A stretch of DNA of 64,000 nt from LMUY01 sp965276785. Its GTDB lineage: Bacteria > Pseudomonadota > Alphaproteobacteria > Acetobacterales > Acetobacteraceae. Position 1 is the stretch's first letter; every line of letters starts with the position of its first letter. Both the position numbers and the translations under genes were made by a program. Below, one piece after another: positions 1-10,428 of this stretch. The stretch is from NCBI GenBank assembly GCA_965276785.1, contig OZ255629.1, positions 4,464,001-4,528,000 on the forward strand. The letters run 5' to 3'. The notes beneath the pieces are model-generated. The model did no database searches, was not told where the DNA came from, and saw nothing but the letters and a program-made list of their open reading frames with translations.

Positions 1-1055
1 CGCAGGACCGCTGCCATGGCGCCTATCACACCAGCCTGCTCGCGTTTGACGCCCGGGCAATCAACAAAGGCTTGATAGGCGCCGCCGAATGCCTCGGCCA
101 AGCGGCCCAACGCTTCGTCGTGTGCGCTGGCCACCGGGTCGCGCATCACCTCGGCGGCCGTCTGGCGCGACGTATCGCGATGCTGCTCCGCCTCGGCACG
201 CCGGTCGGTCTGCCGCGCCAGCTCTCCCCGCGCGCGGGCCAGGTCCTCGGCCGTGGCTGCGGGCAGCAAGGGCGCATCGGGGTTGGCGGAGAGCCAAGCT
301 TGCGCCGCCGCAAGCTCCTGCAGCGGAGCTCGCGTGCGCTCGATGCGGGCAAGCCGGCGCACCGTCTGTTGGGCCGCCAAGTGGGATTCGCGAGCCTGCG
401 CGAGCGCCGCACGATGCGCCTCCTGCTGCTGCACTTGGGCGATACGCTGGCGGGGCTGGCGGACCGATTTGGTAAGCTGTTTGCGTGCCTGCTCGACGGC
501 GCGGTTGGCCTTGTTCAACGGGGTCGCGGTCTTGCCTTCCATCCAAAGCCCATCGCGCTTGGCAGCCAGGCTGGTGCGGACCGCCTTGGCGAAGGTCAGC
601 TCGCCTGTTCCGGCCAGCAGCGCCAAACCGAGCGTGTCGCCACCCGAGGCGAGCTCCTGGCCGCCCTGTCGCAGCCGCGCGGTGTCGATGGCGAACAGAT
701 GCTCAAGCTGCCGGGGGGTGATGCGCTTGACCATGCCGCTCAATCGGGCTTCGGCCGCGGCATCACCGCCAAGCAGCACGCGGCCCTCCTTGAGCCGGCT
801 GCCGAACACAAGCTGCTCGCCATCGGCAAAACGAGCGTCGGCAACCAGGTTGGGCCGCTCCTTCAAGTAGCGAAAATGCGGCGACAGCTTGGCGTCGATG
901 CCGAACAGCAGGTCATGAAAAGCCTGGCGCAGCACCGACTTGCCGGCGCCATTGGGTGCCTCGATGATGTTGATGCGTCCGGGTGCCGGGTCGAGCGCCA
1001 GTTCGCAGCACTCGAAGTTGCCATAGTGCTCCAGCCGCAGACTGCGCAGCCGCAT
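1..1055 (-). CDS. YhaN-like AAA ATPase of the SMC/Rad50 type (3' part outside window)
   Basis: The protein begins with ATG at 1055 and runs off the left edge, so only about 351 N-terminal residues are visible. Walker A is at residues 33-40 (APNGAGKS), after an SMC-like start in which the chain folds into a short strand-rich ATPase head. From about residue 190 the sequence is rich in Gln, Arg, Ala and Glu, as expected of a long coiled coil. Its start lies one base after the stop of the phosphoesterase gene at 1057-2289, so the two are one operon. The pairing is like bacterial YhaO/YhaN or SbcD/SbcC and suggests a DNA end-processing or repair complex. Walker B and the C-terminal half cannot be seen here. 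Confidence 0.8.
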   Translation of the reverse strand, partial: MRLRSLRLEHYGNFECCELALDPAPGRINIIEAPNGAGKSVLRQAFHDLLFGIDAKLSPHFRYLKERPNLVADARFADGEQLVFGSRLKEGRVLLGGDAAAEARLSGMVKRITPRQLEHLFAIDTARLRQGGQELASGGDTLGLALLAGTGELTFAKAVRTSLAAKRDGLWMEGKTATPLNKANRAVEQARKQLTKSVRQPRQRIAQVQQQEAHRAALAQARESHLAAQQTVRRLARIERTRAPLQELAAAQAWLSANPDAPLLPAATAEDLARARGELARQTDRRAEAEQHRDTSRQTAAEVMRDPVASAHDEALGRLAEAFGGAYQAFVDCPGVKREQAGVIGAMAAVL

Positions 1056-1056
1056 C

Positions 1057-2289
1057 TCAGCTCCTGGCCAGCTCGGCGACCAGCAAGGCGCGGGCGCGGT
1101 CGAGCAACTCCTCCGGCAGGACGCCCGCGGCGATCGCGCGCGCCGCGTGGTCCAGCTCCAATCCAGCGCCGAACCGCTCCACCATGACGGCCACGCGTAT
1201 CTGCAAATCCGTTGGCAAGTCCGCCGGCTGATTAATGGTTTCGAGCAGGGCGCCTACTGCACCGCCTTGGGCGCGCAACGCGGCCAAGTCGACGGCAGGG
1301 CGCGTCTGCACCCGCACGTCCTCCAGCCAGAGCTGTTCGGGGTCGGCAATCTCGATCATCGCCGCGCGCATGGCCTGGCGCGTGGCTTCGGGATCGGACG
1401 CGAGGGCGGCATGGGCCGGGCAGGCGCCGGTTAGGATCAATCGCACGGCGAGCAAGCGGTCTTCCACCGTTGCCATCGCGGCGGCGGCCAATCCCCGCAC
1501 TCGCTGCTGCACTGACGCTGGGTCGGGCAGGCCGTCGCACGGGACCTCGATTTGCTGCCATCGCACCACATCGAGCGGGTGGTGCACCACCGACGCGACG
1601 CGGCCCCGTTCCACCCGCACCAGGGTGGCGCCCTTATCCCCTTCCTCCTTCACGTGGCGACCCTGCAGATTGCCGGGAAACACGATCCAAGGATCGCGCG
1701 ATACGATCTGGCGCGTGTGGACGTGGCCAAGCGCCCAATAGTCGTATTCAAGCGCTGCGAGTTCGCTCGGGGTGCAAGGGGCGTAATTGTCGTGCTCGGC
1801 CGAGCCGCAAGCGGTGTGCAGCAAACCGATGTTGAAATGCTGGTCGAGCGGCTTTGGATAGGAGAGGGCCAATCTCTCCGTGACGGCCCGGGTGGCGAAG
1901 CTCTGGCCGTGTACGGCAACGCCGGGAATCGGGATCGCCGTGTCCGGTTTGCGGTGCGGCAGCATCGTCCCGGGGAATGGCAGCTCCCTGGTAAGCACTT
2001 GGTCGGCGTCGTGGTTGCCGCGGATCGCCACCACCCCAATTCCCGCCCGCTTCAGCCTGCCCAGTTGCTCGACCAGGAACTGACCGGTGCGCCAATCTTT
2101 CCAATCCCCGTCATACAGGTCGCCGGCAAGCAGCACGAAGGCCACACGTTCGCCCACGGCGAAGTCAACCAAGTTTGCCAAGGCCCGCCGGCTGGCGCCA
2201 CGGATGCGGTCCACCGGGCCGTCATTGCCCAGTCCGCGCAGCGGCGAATCGAGATGGAGGTCGGCGGCGTGAAGAAACGAGAACTCCAT
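1057..2289 (-). CDS. Metallophosphoesterase of the YhaO/SbcD (Mre11-like) family
   Basis: 410 residues, a normal length for YhaO-type DNA exonucleases. The calcineurin-like metal ligands are in order: D10 and H12 in ADLHLD, D57 in AGDLYD, N92/H93 in GNHD, and later GHVH. These residues bind the two metal ions used to cleave phosphodiester bonds in DNA. The C-terminal part, after about residue 280, matches the extra cap region of the family. It is followed after one base by the YhaN-like ATPase gene, so the products probably form a nuclease-ATPase complex. The substrate and physiological role are inferred from the family. Confidence 0.88.
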   Translation of the reverse strand: MEFSFLHAADLHLDSPLRGLGNDGPVDRIRGASRRALANLVDFAVGERVAFVLLAGDLYDGDWKDWRTGQFLVEQLGRLKRAGIGVVAIRGNHDADQVLTRELPFPGTMLPHRKPDTAIPIPGVAVHGQSFATRAVTERLALSYPKPLDQHFNIGLLHTACGSAEHDNYAPCTPSELAALEYDYWALGHVHTRQIVSRDPWIVFPGNLQGRHVKEEGDKGATLVRVERGRVASVVHHPLDVVRWQQIEVPCDGLPDPASVQQRVRGLAAAAMATVEDRLLAVRLILTGACPAHAALASDPEATRQAMRAAMIEIADPEQLWLEDVRVQTRPAVDLAALRAQGGAVGALLETINQPADLPTDLQIRVAVMVERFGAGLELDHAARAIAAGVLPEELLDRARALLVAELARS

Positions 2290-2292
2290 GCC

Positions 2293-3688
<1,396 letters not shown>

Positions 3689-3696
<8 letters not shown>

Positions 3697-4864
3697 GCCG
3701 GGGCAACTCCTGCTCCACCAACGCCGCCCACAGCGAGGCGCCGACCGGCAGGATGTCATCGTTGAAATCGTAAGTGACGGTGTGGACCGGCTGCGCCCCC
3801 TTCTCACCTTCCGCTTGGCCGATGCGCACGAAGCAACCTGGGACTTTTTGCGCCATGTAGGCAAAATCCTCCCCACCCATCCCGGGCAGGCGCTGCCGGA
3901 TGACCTTCGCCTCGCCCAGCACCTTCGACCCCGCCAGCGCGACCCGCTCGACCGCCGCCGGATCGTTCACCACCGAGGGATAGCCGCGATTGAAGCTGAA
4001 TTCCGCCTCCGCGCCATGGGCCTGCGCCGTGGCCAGCACCAGGTCGCGCATCATCCGCTCCATTGCCTCGCGGGTCTCGGGCTTGAGCGTGCGGACCGTG
4101 CCGGTCAGTTCGGCGACATCCGGGATGACGTTGCTGGCGGTGCCGGCGTGGAACATGCAGGTGGACAGCACCGCGCTGTCCAAGGGGTCGACCCGGCGGG
4201 CCACCAGCGTCTGCAAGCCGAGCACGAGCTGGGAACCGATTACAACGGGATCAATCGCGCGATGTGGCCGCGCCGCGTGGCCGCCGCGGCCCTTGATGCG
4301 GATGAGGAAATCGTCGGTGTTGGCGCAGACGGCGCCGGGCACGGCGGTCATTTGCCCGACGGGGATGGTGCTGTCGTTATGGGCGCCAAAGACCATGTCG
4401 CACGGGAAACGGTCGAACAGGCCTTCCTTCACCATCACTTCGCCGCCCCCCCCGGCCTCCTCGGCGGGCTGGAAGATGAAATGCACCGTGCCGTCGAAGT
4501 TGCGGGTTTCCGCCAAGTAGCGGGCGGCGCCGAGCAGCATCGTGGTATGCCCGTCATGCCCGCAGGCGTGCATCACCCCCTCGTGCTGCGAGCGGTGCTC
4601 GAACGTGTTGGCCTCGGGCATGGGCAACGCGTCCATATCGGCGCGTATGCCGATTGTGCGCGCAGAGGCGCCGTTTCGCAGCGTGCCCACCAGCCCCGTG
4701 CCCGCAATGCCGCGCGTGACCTCGATGCCCCAGGAGGCGAGCTTTGCCGCCACGACGTCACTGGTGCGGTGCTCGTGGAAGGCGAGTTCGGGGTAGGCGT
4801 GCAGGTCCCGCCGCCACTCCGTGAGGTCTTCGGCGAAAGCGGCGATCCGATTGTGCACTGGCAC
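3689..4864 (-). CDS. M20-family amidohydrolase (hippurate hydrolase/HipO-like)
   Basis: 391 residues from the proposed GTG at 4864. No ATG lies in frame near the conserved N-terminus (RRDLHAYPEL). The GTG has a GAGGA ribosome-binding site 7 bases upstream, so it was preferred to the open but unconserved sequence beyond it. Metal-binding motifs of the M20D amidohydrolases are visible: HACGHDGHTTM near the middle of the N-terminal domain, PAEEAGGG, and GGEDFAYM near the C-terminus. Such enzymes cleave N-acyl amino acids; the exact acyl substrate cannot be read from the sequence. The gene overlaps fumC by 8 bases and probably shares its transcript. Confidence 0.88.
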
Positions 4865-4998
4865 GGGCAGGTCCTCATCTGTCAAACAAACTGGACTGGA
4901 GCCTAAGCCGCTGGATGGCTGCCGACAAATCCCGCTTGCTGGACACGGCGGCCTGGGGCGGGTAGCGCAACCGCGAAAAACAGGCGGAGATGACGCTG

Positions 4999-5736
4999 AT
5001 GTTTCGTTTGGACGGCAAGAACGCCCTGGTGACCGGCGCGTCCGGCGCGATCGGCACCGCAATCGCTCGGGGCTTACATGGGCAGGGCGCCAGGGTCGTC
5101 CTGTCCGGCACCCGGGTGGAGGCACTGTCCAGCCTTGCTGCCGAATTGGGGCAGGGGGCGCATGTCTGCCCCGCCGACTTGCGCGACCCGGCGGCTGCGG
5201 ACGCGCTGATTGCGGCGGCCGAAGCAGCAGCCGGCCCGGTGGACATCCTGGTGAACAATGCTGGGCTGACTCGCGATATGCTCGCGCTACGAATGAAGGA
5301 CGAAGCTTGGCAAGACGTGCTCGACGTTGATCTGACGGCGCCGTTCCGCCTGTCACGCGCGGCCATGAAGGGCATGCTGCGGCGGCGCAGCGGCCGCATC
5401 ATCGGCATCGCCAGCGTCGTGGGCACGTCCGGCAATCCAGGGCAGGCCAATTATGCCGCCGCCAAGGCGGGCCTGGTGGGCATGACCAAGTCGATGGCGC
5501 AGGAGGTAGGCGGCCGGGGCATTACCGTCAACGTGGTCGCACCGGGCTATATCGGCAGCGCGATGACGGCGGCGCTGCCAGAGGAGCAAAAGACGCGCCT
5601 GCTGCAGATGATCCCGGTCGGCCGCATGGGCATGCCCGCCGACGTGGCGAGCGCAGTGGTTTACTTGGCATCGGACGAGGCGGCCTGGGTGACGGGCGCG
5701 ACGCTCCACGTCAACGGCGGCATGCTGATGGTGTAA
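4999..5736 (+). CDS. fabG: 3-oxoacyl-[ACP] reductase, SDR family
   Basis: 245 residues of a classical short-chain dehydrogenase. The cofactor loop is TGASGAIG (residues 12-19), followed by NNAG and the catalytic Ser with YAAAK. Alphaproteobacterial FabG proteins begin MFxLxGK, so the ATG at 4999 was chosen; it has GGAG 9 bases upstream. An in-frame ATG at 4990 would add three residues. FabG reduces 3-oxoacyl-ACP with NADPH in fatty-acid synthesis. The gene stands alone here, away from fabD, acpP or fabF, so another ketoreductase role is possible. Its last 76 bases overlap the convergent TPR glycosyltransferase gene. Confidence 0.87.
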   Translation: MFRLDGKNALVTGASGAIGTAIARGLHGQGARVVLSGTRVEALSSLAAELGQGAHVCPADLRDPAAADALIAAAEAAAGPVDILVNNAGLTRDMLALRMKDEAWQDVLDVDLTAPFRLSRAAMKGMLRRRSGRIIGIASVVGTSGNPGQANYAAAKAGLVGMTKSMAQEVGGRGITVNVVAPGYIGSAMTAALPEEQKTRLLQMIPVGRMGMPADVASAVVYLASDEAAWVTGATLHVNGGMLMV

Positions 5737-7268
5737 GCGGGCCGGACGACGCTAACCAGCGCACTCGCCACCCGTTCGGTCACGCTCGCCCAATCGCCCG
5801 GCCGCTCCTGCCGGAACAGCCGCATTCCCGCGTACCATGGCGAGTCCTCGCGGCCGATCATCCAGCGCCAATCCGGCGCAAAGGGCAACATGACCCAAGC
5901 AGGAATGCCGAGCGCACCGGCAAGGTGGGCGATGGCCGTGTCCACGGTAATGATCAAGTCAAGCCCGCTAATGGCGGCGGCCGTCTCACTCCAATCGGTC
6001 AGCCGGCCGGAGCAATCGCTGAGGCCGAATAGTTTGGCCACATCACGCGCGCGCGGTCCGGCCTGCAGGGTGACGATGCTGCGGCCGCCGGCGGCGATGA
6101 TCGGGGCCAGCGCCGCCGCGGCCATGGAGCGGCGCTTGTCATTGGCATGCAGCGGACTGCCGGCCCAGGCAAGCCCGATGCGAAGCCCTTCCGGCAAGTG
6201 CCGGTCCCAAGCCGTTGCCCGAGCTGGGTCGGGCTTCAAGTAGCCGGCGGGGTAGGGAATGGTCTCAATCGTGGTTCCGAACAGCCGCGGCAAGCTCAAT
6301 TGGTCCACCCACACGTCATGGTCCGGCCGTTCACCTTGCGACACCGCCGCGATGATGCCGGGCATGCTGGTCACCAGCGGCGCAAGCGAAGCCGAACACT
6401 TCATGACGACCTTGCGGGCGCGCTTGGCCAGCAGAGGCAGGTAGCGCATGAACTGAATTGTGTCGCCGTCGCCTTGCTCGGCGACCACAAGAATGGTTTT
6501 TCCGCTCAGAGATGCGCCGTCCCACTCGGGGCCGGGCTGAGCGACGAAGCTGCCGGGAAAGCGCCGCTTGCGCCATTCGAACTTACGCCAGCCCTCGGCG
6601 AAGTTGCCTGCGAGCAAGAGCGCCAATGCATGGTTCCATTGCGTCGCCGGAAAATTCGCGTCGAGGTCGATCGCGTGCTGGCTGATGGCGAGCGCCTCGT
6701 CCAGCCTGCCCTGGCTGGTGAGCAGATGGGCTAGGCTCGCATGTGCGGCCACCATCTGGGGCGCGAGCGCGACCGCTTGCCGAAGATGCTGTTCCGCGGC
6801 GTCCGGCTCATCGAGTTCGGCATGGGCGTTGCCGAGGTTGAGTTCCGACTCCGCATCGGCCGGATCGGCGGCAAGCGCGGTCACAAACGCTGTCACCGCT
6901 TCGGCCGGCCGCTTGAGCATGTTCAGTGCCGTGCCGCGCAGCGAATGCACCGGTGCGAGCTTGGTCTCGCCAGCGAGCGACTCGACTGTGTCGAGCGCTT
7001 CCTGCGGGCGCCCGGCAGCCAGGAGCGCGCGGGCGAGCGAGAGGCGGCTGTCACGGTGGGTGGGGCGGAGCGCTAGCCCGCGAGCGAGCAGTGCCGCCGC
7101 CTCGGCCGCGCGGCCGCCAAGGAGGGCGGACTGCCCAAGCAGATAGAGCGCGTGCGAGTCATCCGGCTCGTCGGCAAGGATGGCGTGCAGGATGGCTTCC
7201 GCTTCCCCATGCCGTCCGGCGCGGGAATGGGAAATAGCAAGCAAGAGCGACTCGATCTGGTCCGGCAT
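5661..7268 (-). CDS. TPR-repeat protein with C-terminal glycosyltransferase-like domain
   Basis: 535 residues from ATG at 7268. Roughly the first 260 residues are tetratricopeptide repeats with alternating small/large helix pairs and the A-A-L and P-x-x-A spacing of the motif. The C-terminal 270 residues resemble the GT9/GT41-like domain often fused to TPRs in alphaproteobacteria: an EQGDGDTIQFMRYLP segment, then DTAIAHLAGALGIPAWVMLP and WRW near the end. A sugar-transfer role, possibly on envelope polysaccharide or protein, is inferred from the family; acceptor and donor are unknown. The 3' end runs 76 bases into fabG on the other strand. A diguanylate cyclase diverges from its start. Confidence 0.82.
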   Translation of the reverse strand: MPDQIESLLLAISHSRAGRHGEAEAILHAILADEPDDSHALYLLGQSALLGGRAAEAAALLARGLALRPTHRDSRLSLARALLAAGRPQEALDTVESLAGETKLAPVHSLRGTALNMLKRPAEAVTAFVTALAADPADAESELNLGNAHAELDEPDAAEQHLRQAVALAPQMVAAHASLAHLLTSQGRLDEALAISQHAIDLDANFPATQWNHALALLLAGNFAEGWRKFEWRKRRFPGSFVAQPGPEWDGASLSGKTILVVAEQGDGDTIQFMRYLPLLAKRARKVVMKCSASLAPLVTSMPGIIAAVSQGERPDHDVWVDQLSLPRLFGTTIETIPYPAGYLKPDPARATAWDRHLPEGLRIGLAWAGSPLHANDKRRSMAAAALAPIIAAGGRSIVTLQAGPRARDVAKLFGLSDCSGRLTDWSETAAAISGLDLIITVDTAIAHLAGALGIPAWVMLPFAPDWRWMIGREDSPWYAGMRLFRQERPGDWASVTERVASALVSVVRPAYTISMPPLTWSVAPVTQAASSDAK

Positions 7269-7405
7269 GGCTGGATCATGGGTGCAGAGCCTTAACAGGT
7301 CGCAAAAATCATCGACCCGGCGGCAAATAATTGCTCGGCGAAGTAAGCATCCATTAACCTTTTGCGCCGACGATCGGATGGCATAGCGAAATCCGAGGTG
7401 GCGGT

Positions 7406-8371
7406 TTGAAGCGCGCATTCCTGCAGGTGTGGTCGATGCCATGGCTTGCGGCGGTAGGGTCGCGCCATTCCGCGGTGCGAGTTTTGGCGATGCTCGCCTG
7501 CATGGCGGTGTTCGGCATCACGGCTTGGCAGGTCGGGCTTGCGCGCCGGGTCGCGATTAAGGAAGCAACGATCGAAGCCGCTGACCTTGCCAGCTTTCGT
7601 GCGGTGAAAGGCTACAAACTGGCTGCTGTTGCGGCATCCGCCGAGGCCGATGTGCTCGCCGATTGGCGTGCCAACGCTTTTGATGCCTGGCTTGCGGCCA
7701 GCTTGCTGTCTGCCGGTTTCGGAGCCTCTGGCTGGCTGTTGGCGGGAGAGATCAAGCGGGCGGAAGCGCGTTTGCAGGCGGCCAACACGCATTTGCAACG
7801 GACGGCCATGCAGGATGCGCTGACCGGTATCGGCAATCGGCGCTTGTTCGACAGCGTGCTGCAAAAAGAACAGCGCCGGGCAGCGCGAACGGAGCAGCCG
7901 CTCGCTTTGCTAATGCTGGACGTGGACCATTTCAAGGCGTTCAACGATAGCTATGGGCATCAAGCAGGCGATGTTTGCCTGCAGAGGATCGCAGGCACGA
8001 TCGCGCGCTTGGCGCAGCGGCCGGCCGACCTCGCCGCACGGCTCGGCGGGGAGGAGTTTGCCATCTTGCTTCCCGAGACCGACGTGGCCGGGGCCATTGC
8101 CATCGCCGAGCGCGCGCAGACCGCGATCCGTCAACTCCGCATGGCGCATTGTGGCGGGGTGGATGGCATCGTCACGGTCAGCATCGGCGTGGCCGTGACC
8201 TGGCCGCAGCCGCCCGATGGCACGGACACCGATCTGATCCAGCTTGCCGATGCCGCGCTTTACACGGCAAAGGCGCAGGGGCGCAATCGCGCCTGCCTAT
8301 CGCCGGCGCGAACTCCTTCGGCCCAGCCGAATGCAGTCGCGGCATGGTTCACCCCGCCGGCCCGGCGTTGA
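7406..8371 (+). CDS. Membrane-bound diguanylate cyclase (GGDEF domain)
   Basis: 321 residues starting at TTG 7406, which has GAGG 7 bases upstream; the next candidate, ATG at 7436, would remove part of the N-terminal segment. Hydrophobic segments near residues 24-45 and 90-113 frame a short periplasmic loop, so the sensor part is small. The catalytic GGDEF domain occupies about residues 135-295, with the active-site motif GGEEF and an RPAD inhibitory site exactly five residues before it. The enzyme should therefore make c-di-GMP and be feedback-inhibited by it. No EAL domain is present. The end overlaps the convergent rsmD gene by 23 bases. Confidence 0.92.
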   Translation: MKRAFLQVWSMPWLAAVGSRHSAVRVLAMLACMAVFGITAWQVGLARRVAIKEATIEAADLASFRAVKGYKLAAVAASAEADVLADWRANAFDAWLAASLLSAGFGASGWLLAGEIKRAEARLQAANTHLQRTAMQDALTGIGNRRLFDSVLQKEQRRAARTEQPLALLMLDVDHFKAFNDSYGHQAGDVCLQRIAGTIARLAQRPADLAARLGGEEFAILLPETDVAGAIAIAERAQTAIRQLRMAHCGGVDGIVTVSIGVAVTWPQPPDGTDTDLIQLADAALYTAKAQGRNRACLSPARTPSAQPNAVAAWFTPPARR

Positions 8372-8900
8372 GGCGCCAAAAGCTGACCCGTCCCGCGCCA
8401 TGGTCCCGCTCGGCCAGCAATTCACCCAAACCTGGCGCCTCTGCACGGGCCGATTCAGCCACGAGCAGCGCGCCAGGTGCGAACCAACCAGCCAACATGA
8501 GCGCCGTCACTGCCGGAGACAGGAGGGCTTGGCCGTATGGCGGATCAAGGAACACCAGGTCGCACTCGCGCCCTGCCGGCGGCCGGAGCACATCGCCCGC
8601 AATGACCCGGGTGTGCGCACCGGGGCAGGCAGCAATGTTGGATCGCAGCGCCTCCAACGCGGCGCGGTCCCGTTCTATAAAGGTGGCGCAAGCTGCACCG
8701 CGAGACAGCGCCTCCAACCCCAGCGCCCCCGTTCCTGCAAATGCGTCCAGCACCGCTATGCCTTCGAGCCGACCGCTCCAGGCGGCATGGGCGAGCATGT
8801 CAAACACGGCCTGCCGAAGTCGCTCCGCTGTCGGACGGGTGGCTAAACCGGGAGGCGCGAGAAGCCGTTTGCCTCGCCATCTGCCCGCGACGATTCTCAG
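8349..8900 (-). CDS. rsmD: 16S rRNA (guanine-966 N2)-methyltransferase RsmD, apparent CTG start
   Basis: 183 residues, the usual RsmD size. The conserved N-terminus RIVAGRWRGK begins directly after a CTG at 8900. No ATG, GTG or TTG precedes it in frame; the next usual candidate is an internal GTG at 8807, which would delete 31 conserved residues. The CTG overlaps the TGA stop of rluB in the string CTGA. The SAM-binding loop is DAFAGTGALGLEALSRG, and the adenine/guanine-N2 methylase motif is LDPPYG. RsmD methylates G966 of 16S rRNA in the assembling 30S subunit. Third gene of the GATase-rluB-rsmD operon. Confidence 0.87.
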   Translation of the reverse strand: MRIVAGRWRGKRLLAPPGLATRPTAERLRQAVFDMLAHAAWSGRLEGIAVLDAFAGTGALGLEALSRGAACATFIERDRAALEALRSNIAACPGAHTRVIAGDVLRPPAGRECDLVFLDPPYGQALLSPAVTALMLAGWFAPGALLVAESARAEAPGLGELLAERDHGAGRVSFWRLNAGPAG

Positions 8901-9676
8901 CTCGGCGCCGTCCCGCGAATGGCAGCTGCCGTAGGGTGTTTGGCATTGGCGGGCAGTTGCTCACGCAGGATTTTGCCGCTGATCTCGTCCACTTCGCCGC
9001 GGGCGAGGTTGCCGAGCTGGAACGGACCGTAAGCCACCCGGATCAGGCGCGTGACCTGCAAGCCAAGATGGGCCATCACGCGGCGGACCTCCCGGTTGCG
9101 GCCCTCCCGCAGGCTGACGCTGAGCCAGGTGTTGCTGAGGGCGCGGGAATCGACCGCGGCGTCGATCGATCCGTAACGCACGCCTTCCACCATCAGGCCA
9201 TCGGCAAGGCCGGCCAATGCCCGGTCCAGCACCACGCCATGCACCCGCACCCGGTACCGGCGAAGCCAGCCGTTGGACGGCAGCTCCAGCCGTCGGGCCA
9301 ACTCGCCGTCGTTGGTGAGCAACAGCAGCCCTTCGCTGTTCAAGTCGAGGCGGCCAACACTCACGACGCGCGGCAGATGGCTTGGCAGCTTGTCGAACAC
9401 GGTGGCGCGGCCGGCGGGATCGCGATGCGTCGTCATCAGGCCTTCCGGCTTATGGTAGCGCCATAGCCGTGCCCGGTCTGGGGCGTCGACAACGCGGCCA
9501 TTGACCTGAACGATGTCGCCGGGCGTGACGAAGGTAGCCGGATGGCTGACGAGCGCTCCATTGAGTGTGATCCGTGCCTCGCCCAACAGCTTTTCGGCAT
9601 CCCGCCGGCTCGCCACGCCGGCGCGGGCCAGCCATTTGGCGATGCGTTCGCCGCGGCCGCCCTCCGCCTCACTCAC
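8897..9676 (-). CDS. rluB: 23S rRNA pseudouridine synthase, RluB/RsuA family
   Basis: 259 residues from GTG at 9676, whose GTGA overlaps the TGA stop of the preceding GATase gene. An N-terminal S4 RNA-binding domain (about residues 8-65: RIAKWLARAGVASRRDAEKLL) is followed by the RsuA-type catalytic domain with the active-site Asp in GRLDLNSEGLLLLTND. Enzymes of this group isomerise a uridine in the large or small subunit rRNA; RluB acts on U2605 of 23S rRNA. RluB, RluE, RluF and RsuA are hard to tell apart by eye, so the symbol follows the family pattern and the rsmD neighbour. The end shares bases with the start of rsmD. Confidence 0.86.
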   Translation of the reverse strand: MSEAEGGRGERIAKWLARAGVASRRDAEKLLGEARITLNGALVSHPATFVTPGDIVQVNGRVVDAPDRARLWRYHKPEGLMTTHRDPAGRATVFDKLPSHLPRVVSVGRLDLNSEGLLLLTNDGELARRLELPSNGWLRRYRVRVHGVVLDRALAGLADGLMVEGVRYGSIDAAVDSRALSNTWLSVSLREGRNREVRRVMAHLGLQVTRLIRVAYGPFQLGNLARGEVDEISGKILREQLPANAKHPTAAAIRGTAPS

Positions 9677-10383
9677 GACGCGGCGCCGATAAAGGCCTGG
9701 AAAATCTTGGCGTCGCCGGGGTCGATCAAGAACTCCGGATGCCATTGCACGCCGAGGCAGAACCGGAAGCGCGCGTCTTCAATCCCCTCGATGATCCCGT
9801 CCGGTGCCACCGCGTTCACCGTCGCCTGTGGCCCGGGCGCGGCTACCGCCTGGTGATGCGACGAGTTCACCCGCATTGCCGGCCGGCCGACGATCTCGTG
9901 CAGCAAGGTGCCCGGCGTGATCGCAACGATGTGGCTAGGCTGGTCTCGCGGGTTGGACTGCTCGTGCGGGAGGGCTTGTGGCCACTGGTCGGGGATGTGC
10001 TGTGCCAGCGTGCCGCCGAGCACCACGGCGAGCAGTTGCTGGCCGCCGCAAATGCCGAGCACAGGCCGCCCCCGCGTGAGCGCGCCCCGGACCAGCGCCA
10101 GTTCGGCCGCAGTACGACCGGTTTTCAGGGTGACGCTGCCATGGATGTCGGTGGCGCCGTAGAGGGCCGGGTCGACATCGAACGCGCCCCCCGTGACCAC
10201 CAGCCCGTCCAGCCGGTCGAGCAACGCCTCGGTGATTTCGGGGTCGTGGGGCAGGGCGACCGGCAAGCCGCCAGCGGCTGCCACGGCGCCAAGATAGTTG
10301 GCGCGCAGGGCATACCAGGGAAAGCGCGACCAGCCGCCAGCCGGTTCGGCATCCAAGGTCACGCCGATGAGGGGCTTAGGCAT
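9673..10383 (-). CDS. Class I glutamine amidotransferase-like peptidase C26 (gamma-glutamyl hydrolase, PuuD-like)
   Basis: 236 residues. The nucleophile elbow GICGGQQLLAVVLGG carries the catalytic Cys, and GVQWHPEF the His of the triad, as in peptidase C26. Members hydrolyse gamma-glutamyl amides such as gamma-glutamyl-GABA, but the substrate of this one is not shown by neighbours: the gene is first in an operon with rluB and rsmD rather than with putrescine genes. The N-terminus PKPLIGVTLDAEP is the family's usual start. The 45 bases to the divergent deaminase gene must hold both promoters. Confidence 0.87.
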   Translation of the reverse strand: MPKPLIGVTLDAEPAGGWSRFPWYALRANYLGAVAAAGGLPVALPHDPEITEALLDRLDGLVVTGGAFDVDPALYGATDIHGSVTLKTGRTAAELALVRGALTRGRPVLGICGGQQLLAVVLGGTLAQHIPDQWPQALPHEQSNPRDQPSHIVAITPGTLLHEIVGRPAMRVNSSHHQAVAAPGPQATVNAVAPDGIIEGIEDARFRFCLGVQWHPEFLIDPGDAKIFQAFIGAAS

Positions 10384-10428
10384 GGTTTTCCCTAGACCCC
10401 GAACTCCCCTACCGGCAAGACGCCTGGC

